From JARYMI01 sp037444845 (GTDB lineage: Bacteria; Acidobacteriota; Aminicenantia; Aminicenantales; UBA8522): a stretch of DNA of 20,967 nucleotides. The stretch is taken from positions 1 through 20,967 of the forward strand of contig JBBILQ010000050.1 in NCBI GenBank assembly GCA_037444845.1, in the 5' to 3' direction. Every line of letters starts with the position of its first letter. Positions within the stretch are counted from its first letter, which is position 1. The notes under the pieces are model-generated. The model searched no databases and was not told the origin of the DNA. It was given only the letters and a program-made list of their open reading frames with translations. Positions 15,077-20,967 of the stretch are shown in pieces. The translations under genes were made by a program, and so were the position numbers.

Positions 15077-15991
15077 ATGGACGCCTTCTTTCGCTCTCTC
15101 GAAAGCTTCCCTCACGTGGGTGAGGTCCTGTCGGTGGGAGCAGGCTTCATCTGGGCTGTTTCCGTCCTCCTTTTCCGCGTGAGCGGGCGCGCCGTCCATC
15201 CGATCAGCCTCAATTTTTTCAAGTGCGGCCTTTCCGTATTACTCCTCATCCCGACCTTCGCTCTTTTAGGACTGCCGCTCCTGCCATCCCTTCCGGCTCA
15301 GGATTACGGAATGATGATCCTGAGCGGTATTATCGGCATTGCCCTCTCCGATACCCTTTTCTTTTACTGCCTTAACTTCCTCGGCGCCAGCCTGACAGCT
15401 ATCGTCGATTGCCTCTACAGCCCTTTCATCATCATCTCTTCCGTTCTTTTTATCGGCGAGAGGATGAGCCTCCATCAGGTTGGCGGCGTCGCGCTCATTC
15501 TCATCGCTGTGCTCAATATCTCGGTAAAGAAGGGAGAGGCCATGCCGCCGCGCGAGAAACTGGTCTTAGGTGTGGGATTAGGAGTCCTGGCCATGCTCAC
15601 CCAGGCCGCAGGAGTCGTCATGATGAAACCCCTGCTTGGCCGCTCGCCGCTTCTCTGGGCGACGCTCTTGCGAATCGGGACAGCAGCCGTTGCGCTGGGC
15701 GGCTTTCTTGCTCTCCGTCCTCAGGCCCGCCGCCTCCTGAGACCTCTCGCTGCTCCTTCCAACTGGCGGGCGATGATCCCCGCATCTTTCCTTGGAGCTT
15801 ACGTTGGACTCATCGCCTGGATGGCCGGGATGAAATACACGTTCGCTTCAGTGGCCGCGCCGCTCAACCAGCTCCACACGGTCTTTATCTTCGTCCTGGC
15901 AGCTCTTTTCCTCAGGGAAAAAGTGACTCCGGCCAAGCTGATATCGATCATCCTTGCTGCTTTAGGAGCCACTCTCGTCTCCTGGTCCTGA
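15077..15991 (+). CDS. EamA-family (DMT superfamily) transporter
   Basis: About 304 residues with two EamA repeats and about ten hydrophobic segments. The first repeat includes GAGFIWAVSVLLFR and IALSDTLFFYCLNFLGASLTA. The second begins around LVLGVGLGVLAMLTQAAGV and ends FVLAALFLREKVTPAKLISI, the classic EamA ending. It is an inner-membrane exporter or permease for small metabolites; substrate unknown. The start at 15077 puts the first membrane segment at the usual distance, but an in-frame ATG at 15005, right after AGAAGAAG, would add 24 non-hydrophobic-to-mixed residues and cannot be excluded. It converges with the UroD-family gene 11 bp away. Confidence 0.85.
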   Translation: MDAFFRSLESFPHVGEVLSVGAGFIWAVSVLLFRVSGRAVHPISLNFFKCGLSVLLLIPTFALLGLPLLPSLPAQDYGMMILSGIIGIALSDTLFFYCLNFLGASLTAIVDCLYSPFIIISSVLFIGERMSLHQVGGVALILIAVLNISVKKGEAMPPREKLVLGVGLGVLAMLTQAAGVVMMKPLLGRSPLLWATLLRIGTAAVALGGFLALRPQARRLLRPLAAPSNWRAMIPASFLGAYVGLIAWMAGMKYTFASVAAPLNQLHTVFIFVLAALFLREKVTPAKLISIILAALGATLVSWS

Positions 15992-16002
15992 AAGGCCAGA
16001 AT

Positions 16003-17025
16003 TCATCCTGGAAAAATCTTCTCCCAGGCCTCGAAGACCGCCAGGACGTTCTCCGGCTTAGCGCCCGCGCCAAATTCGCACTGGGCAATCACTCCTCCTC
16101 CGCGGTAAAGGCAATCGTGCACTTTTTTGACCGCCTCCGCAATCTCTTCGGGCGTCCCGAAGGGCAGGAGATGCTGGCGGTCGATCTCGCCCCAGAAAGT
16201 GAGCTTGCCAGCGTAGCTCCTCCCCAGCTCCTCAATGTCCATGCAGAAGAGCTGGGAGTTGAGGGCGTCAAGCCCCATCTCCACAAGGTCTGGAAGAATG
16301 TCGGCGATACAGCCATCGGAGTGCATGAAAACGTATTTTCCATGGCGATGGCCGATATCGATGTAAGCCTGGTAGAGCGGCTTAAACATTCTTCGCCAGA
16401 GAGAGGGCGAAACGAGGAGCGACCTCTGGCTTCCCCAATCATCACTGAAGACGAGCGCGTCCACGTCTGTCTCAGCCCAGAGGTTCAACTCCTCGAGATA
16501 AAAAGAGTGGATCCGCTCAAGCAGGCGGAAAAGCTCGGCCGGCTGGTCAATGAGGTCGAGGAATAAATTCTCGGGCTTCCGGAGAAACTGAAGCTGCTCA
16601 AAAGGCCTGGCACCAGTCTTGGCCAGGACGAAGCGGTCCGTTGTCCGGCAGAAATCGTCTACCTGCTTGACATCTACGCTCAGCCGTTCCCTTGGCACCC
16701 TGACCTTTTCCCACTCCCTCCAGTCCCTTACCAGCGGCTCTTTAACCTCGCCCATAATACCTCTCTGCCTGTTCTCAAAAATACAACCCCATTCATCGAC
16801 TAATATTCCCGGCGCGTATTCTTCACCCACTCTCCTTGGCGCTTCTTTATAAAACGGGGGCGACGTGACGATGTCGTCGGGAAAGCGAGCCTGGATTTCA
16901 GCCACTTCACTGGGGTGGTGATCAATCGCCCAGGGAAGGAGCCAGAGTTGGCGGGGAACGCGCGCCGGCGAGCGAAGCTCGAGACTTCTTTTAACCAGTT
17001 CTCGCGGCGTCATGGAACAGGACAT
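16003..17025 (-). CDS. UroD-family corrinoid-linked methyltransferase-like protein
   Basis: 340 residues of the uroporphyrinogen decarboxylase fold (PF01208): opening TPRELVKRSLELRSPARVPR, middle VDALVFSDDWGSQRSLLVSP, then KYVFMHSDGCIADILPDLVE and GEIDRQHLLPFGTPEEIAEA. It is unlikely to be the haem enzyme, because it pairs with a corrinoid protein gene 28 bp upstream and UroD relatives such as MtaA, MtbA and CmuA move methyl groups to or from corrinoids. The classic zinc motif of those (HxCG) reads HSDG here, so metal binding or chemistry may differ; a later Cys is in SQLFCMDIEEL. Alternative start at 17013 is possible. Neither start has a strong ribosome site, suggesting coupling to the upstream gene. 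Confidence 0.85.
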   Translation of the reverse strand: MSCSMTPRELVKRSLELRSPARVPRQLWLLPWAIDHHPSEVAEIQARFPDDIVTSPPFYKEAPRRVGEEYAPGILVDEWGCIFENRQRGIMGEVKEPLVRDWREWEKVRVPRERLSVDVKQVDDFCRTTDRFVLAKTGARPFEQLQFLRKPENLFLDLIDQPAELFRLLERIHSFYLEELNLWAETDVDALVFSDDWGSQRSLLVSPSLWRRMFKPLYQAYIDIGHRHGKYVFMHSDGCIADILPDLVEMGLDALNSQLFCMDIEELGRSYAGKLTFWGEIDRQHLLPFGTPEEIAEAVKKVHDCLYRGGGVIAQCEFGAGAKPENVLAVFEAWEKIFPG

Positions 17026-17053
17026 TCGTCCGCCCGCCTGTTGCGGAGATAGG

Positions 17054-17677
17054 CTATCCTTTGAGCAGTCTTCCTACTTCCTCGACGGCGCTGGCTGCGT
17101 CCGGAGCGTATCCTTCTGCCTTGATTTCATCGGCGTACCCCCGGGTCACGGGCGCCCCGCCGATGATGACCGGTATTTTCAGGCCGTTTGACCGTAAAGC
17201 CTCTACGATTCCTCTCATCTCGATCATTGTCGTGGTTAAAAGCGCAGAGAGGGCGACGACATCTGCTTTGCTCTCTCTGGCTGCGGCGACGAATTTTTCC
17301 GCCGAGACATCGATCCCCAGGTCGATAATCCTGTAGCCTGCTCCCTTGAGCATCATGGCCACGAGGTTCTTTCCGATATCATGGAGGTCGCCTCTGACTG
17401 TCCCGATAACGACGTTCCCCCTGGGCTGAATCCCCTCCTTCACCAGGAGCGGCTCCAGCCTCGCCATTCCGGCGTTCATGGCCCTGGCCGCCACCAAGAC
17501 TTCTGGGATGAAAACCTCACCGTTTTTGAACAAAACGCCAAGCCTGTCCATGCCGACAATGAGCCCGCCGTTGAGAACGCGGGCTGTCGGAAGACCGGAG
17601 GACAGCGCCTGATCGACCAGCTTCTCCACTTCCTCCTTTTTTCCCTTGAGCAACGCCTCCTGGATGTCGACGAGCAT
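17054..17677 (-). CDS. Corrinoid (B12-binding) protein, MtaC/MtbC/MttC-like
   Basis: 207 residues from the ATG at 17677, chosen because GAGGAGGTG lies directly upstream; an in-frame ATG at 17710 lacks this. A helical cap (DIQEALLKGKKEEVEKLVDQ, NGEVFIPEVLVAARAM) is followed by a B12-binding Rossmann domain with the base-off/His-on motif D97-x-H99-xx-G102 (RGDLHDIGKN), then SALLTTT and IIGGAPVTRGYADEI. Such proteins shuttle a methyl group between a substrate-specific methyltransferase and an acceptor enzyme. It is the first gene of a two-gene unit with the UroD-family gene. No MttB/MtaB-type methyltransferase or reactivase is in the window. Confidence 0.95.
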   Translation of the reverse strand: MLVDIQEALLKGKKEEVEKLVDQALSSGLPTARVLNGGLIVGMDRLGVLFKNGEVFIPEVLVAARAMNAGMARLEPLLVKEGIQPRGNVVIGTVRGDLHDIGKNLVAMMLKGAGYRIIDLGIDVSAEKFVAAARESKADVVALSALLTTTMIEMRGIVEALRSNGLKIPVIIGGAPVTRGYADEIKAEGYAPDAASAVEEVGRLLKG

Positions 17678-17725
17678 CACCTCCTCCTCAAAATGAAGGC
17701 CAAAATCCATCGCCAGGATCTACAG

Positions 17726-17754
17726 AATATCTTAGAAAGCCAGCCAGCTGTCAA
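17726..17754 (-). promoter_or_regulatory. Promoter for the corrinoid/UroD-family pair
   Basis: On the minus strand a perfect TTGACA (17754-17749), a 17-bp spacer and GATATT (17731-17726, four of six). Start near 17719, giving a ~40-nt leader with the strong ribosome site. It is back-to-back with the murJ promoter. Confidence 0.45.
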
Positions 17755-17787
17755 GCACATAAAAAACAGACAACAGAAGGTGGGTTT

Positions 17788-17816
17788 TTGACTTCACCCA
17801 TGTCCTGTGCTATAAG
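17788..17816 (+). promoter_or_regulatory. Promoter for murJ
   Basis: TTGACT (17788-17793), 17-bp spacer, TATAAG (17811-17816), each matching five of six. It overlaps the longest possible murJ frame, arguing for the internal ATG at 17884. Confidence 0.55.
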
Positions 17817-17883
17817 CTTTTTCTGCCGTTTAGATAAGAGGAAGAGTCGGCCTTTTGTTTTGCGCTTGCCAGCCCTGATCCAG

Positions 17884-19461
<1,578 letters not shown>

Positions 19462-19484
19462 TATATTCTCATGAGCTCTGGAGC

Positions 19485-20507
19485 ATGGAACGAAAGATGA
19501 AAACCGGACAAGAGATAAAAGCCGTCTTTCGCGTCGGCCTCGACAGCTATTCCCTCAGCCCTCTCCGGCTCCCGCCTTTCGAGGCCATGGAGTGGGCCGA
19601 GAGAAACGGCGGCGACGGCGTCCAGTTTTCCGAGGTCAACCTGCCCAGGGGCCGTGCGCTCGACCGCCGCTTCCTCAAAGAGCTTGCCGCGTGCGCTTCG
19701 GAGAAAGGTCTCTACCTCGAATGGGGCGGCGGCGAGCACATTCCTTTCGACCTCGAAACAGGAAAACCGAAGGACATCTTCAAGGTCAACCGGCGCGCCG
19801 CTGAGCAGGCTCATCACTTAGGGGCAAGAGCGATTCGTTCGTGTTCGGGCGGACTGATGCGCTGGCGGGAAGACTCTCTTCCGACCGAGGTATTTCTGCG
19901 CACTATGGCCAAGAGCCTCCGTTCGCACAAAAAAATGCTCAACGACTTCGGCGTCATTTTAGCTCTTGAGACCCACTTCGAGTTCACGACATTCGAGCTG
20001 CGGCGTCTCTTCGAAATGTGCGAGGCAGAGCCGGGCGATTACTTGGGCATCTGTCTCGACACGATGAACCTGCTGACCATGCTCGAAGACCCGGCGAGCG
20101 CAACCAAACGGATACTTCCCTGGGTGGTCATGACCCACATCAAGGACGGCGGCATTCTCATCGGCGAAAAAGGCCTGGTCTCTTTTCCTGTCGAGGCAGG
20201 AGCGGGCATCGTCGATTTCGGCAAGATTTTCAAGTCGCTCCTGACCCTTGAAACCCCCGTCAACATCAGCCTGGAAGACCACGGCGGCGACTTCTTTATC
20301 CCGGTCTTCGAGCCCGGCTTCCTGCTCCGCTTTCCCGACCTTACCGCCGTTGAGTTCGCACAGCTCCTGGCGCTCGCCAATCAGACAAAAAGAATGGTCG
20401 AGGAGGGGAAAATAGCGATCCTGGACCGGAGCCGCTGGCCTGAAGTCTGCGAGTCCCGGGTCAAAGCCGGGCTCCTAAACATCAAGAATATCGTCGCCCA
20501 TCTTTAG
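19485..20507 (+). CDS. Sugar phosphate isomerase/epimerase-like TIM-barrel protein
   Basis: 340 residues of the AP-endonuclease-2/xylose-isomerase-like TIM barrel (PF01261). Likely metal ligands are E162 (ILALETHFEF), D192 (GICLDTMN), H218 (MTHIKDGG) and E264 (ISLEDHGGD), the usual Glu-Asp-His-Glu set. The opening FRVGLDSYSLSPLRLPPFEA is typical of this family. The substrate is not readable; relatives act on keto-sugars, inositol derivatives or similar. The ATG at 19485 follows CTGGAG; the ATG at 19497 is an alternative. It was probably cotranscribed with the broken oxidoreductase genes that follow, suggesting a former catabolic operon. Confidence 0.85.
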   Translation: MERKMKTGQEIKAVFRVGLDSYSLSPLRLPPFEAMEWAERNGGDGVQFSEVNLPRGRALDRRFLKELAACASEKGLYLEWGGGEHIPFDLETGKPKDIFKVNRRAAEQAHHLGARAIRSCSGGLMRWREDSLPTEVFLRTMAKSLRSHKKMLNDFGVILALETHFEFTTFELRRLFEMCEAEPGDYLGICLDTMNLLTMLEDPASATKRILPWVVMTHIKDGGILIGEKGLVSFPVEAGAGIVDFGKIFKSLLTLETPVNISLEDHGGDFFIPVFEPGFLLRFPDLTAVEFAQLLALANQTKRMVEEGKIAILDRSRWPEVCESRVKAGLLNIKNIVAHL

Positions 20508-20520
20508 GAGTGCAACTAAG

Positions 20521-20697
20521 ATGACGCACGAGGTTTTCCGTTTCAAAGATCGCGCCGCTCTTGAGAAGAGAATCGAAGAACTCGGCCTCGACATTCCACT
20601 TTCAGACGATATCTCCATCCTGTTTAGCCCGATTGTGATCGCCGGGAAGCTCATACGTACCTCGCCAAGTCCAGGGCCCTTCTCGGGACTCCCATAA
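20521..20697 (+). pseudogene. N-terminal remnant of an NADH:flavin oxidoreductase (old yellow enzyme-like) gene
   Basis: The frame opens MTHEVFRFKDRAALEKRIEE and continues LGLDIPLSDDISILFSPIVI, resembling the start of OYE-like oxidoreductases in which the barrel begins just after this point. Family resemblance ends near residue 43; the frame then reads out-of-frame sequence of the next gene and stops at 20695. AGGAG lies 10 bp before the ATG. About 90 percent of the expected protein is missing. The resemblance is from memory of the family, not a search. Confidence 0.6.
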
Positions 20698-20906
20698 AGA
20701 GGTTGGCCAGGATAAACCCTCTGGCAATCGCCGTCTACAAAGACCGCGGGATCGACCTGGCCAAGGAGCCGCCCAAAATTTCCCTCTGCGCCCAGCACAA
20801 CAACGGCGGGTTCAAGGGAAGCATCTGGTGGGAATCTAACCTCAAGCATCTCTTTCCTGTGGGCGAAGCAAACGGCAGCCACGGCGTCCAGAGGCCGGGC
20901 GGCTAG
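20640..20906 (+). pseudogene. C-terminal-region remnant of an FAD-dependent flavoprotein (fumarate reductase/succinate dehydrogenase-like)
   Basis: In a different frame from the preceding remnant, from about 20643: REAHTYLAKSRALLGTPIKR, then ISLCAQHNNGGFKGSIWWES and LKHLFPVGEANGSHGVQRPG. The HNNGG block and FPVGEANGSHG are typical of the FAD/substrate region near the end of this flavoprotein class. Both ends are lost: the N-terminal FAD domain by the deletion joining it to the OYE-like start, the C-terminus at PGG where TAG is formed by an inverted repeat. It cannot make a working enzyme. The two remnants show the original order was isomerase, OYE-like, flavoprotein. Confidence 0.7.
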
Positions 20907-20957
20907 TGTCCTGTCTCGTAAGTACCTTGCCGAAGTCCTCCGCAAAGACGGGACACT
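20905..20957. repeat. Inverted repeat interrupting the flavoprotein remnant
   Basis: AGTGTCCTGTCT (20905-20916) and AGACGGGACACT (20946-20957) are inverted, 11 of 12 matching. This could be one 53-bp palindromic unit or the end of an insertion sequence continuing past the window. The AGTGTCC start is like the IS4 element's AGTGTCCAGTTA end, but the sequence diverges afterwards. Confidence 0.5.
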
Positions 20958-20967
20958 TCCATGGGGG

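Overview
The window looks like a chromosome segment from a Gram-negative, probably anaerobic, uncultured-lineage bacterium. The best guess is Candidatus Aminicenantes (OP8) or a related Acidobacteriota-like lineage. This is inferred from the gene mix: six-bladed propeller protein, DUF6599-like and DUF362-like secreted proteins, an LVIVD-repeat protein, UroD-family plus corrinoid proteins, GH38 and Gfo/Idh/MocA families. I could not run a taxonomic search. Most of the window is GC-rich with ordinary coding. Two stretches are clearly AT-rich: 1-2230, and about 6680-7280 next to an insertion sequence.

Layout. (1) 1-2074, minus strand: an AraC-type regulator, a 63-residue secreted peptide with its own promoter, and a six-bladed beta-propeller protein that runs off the left edge. 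(2) 2227-5638, plus strand: a promoter, a GH38 alpha-mannosidase, then a broken gene in which the start of a UroD-family gene is joined to a Gfo/Idh/MocA oxidoreductase that carries an in-frame TAG and ends at a 70-bp dispersed repeat. (3) rlmN on the minus strand. (4) 6674-7277: an AT-rich gap with a near-perfect sigma-54 promoter, a tiny (probably broken) secreted-peptide reading frame and a 21-bp tandem duplication. (5) An intact IS4-family element, 7278-8606. (6) A lone receiver-domain protein, then a plus-strand envelope/secreted operon: DUF6599-like, Tat-exported DUF362-like and LVIVD-repeat proteins. (7) A 148-bp inverted-repeat element, an M48 lipoprotein protease, a second palindromic repeat and an EamA transporter. 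(8) A minus-strand corrinoid protein plus UroD-family methyltransferase pair, divergent from murJ and a TIM-barrel isomerase/epimerase. (9) At the right edge, an out-of-frame scar joins the start of an old-yellow-enzyme-like gene to the end of an FAD flavoprotein gene, which is itself cut by an inverted repeat.

The most interesting items are the AraC/peptide/propeller module with a tightly defined small peptide gene; the sigma-54-driven micro-ORF; two separate deletion scars, each joining the first ~35-45 codons of one catabolic gene to its neighbour; and a two-copy dispersed repeat family, one copy of which has clear terminal inverted repeats. No rRNA, tRNA or CRISPR array was seen.
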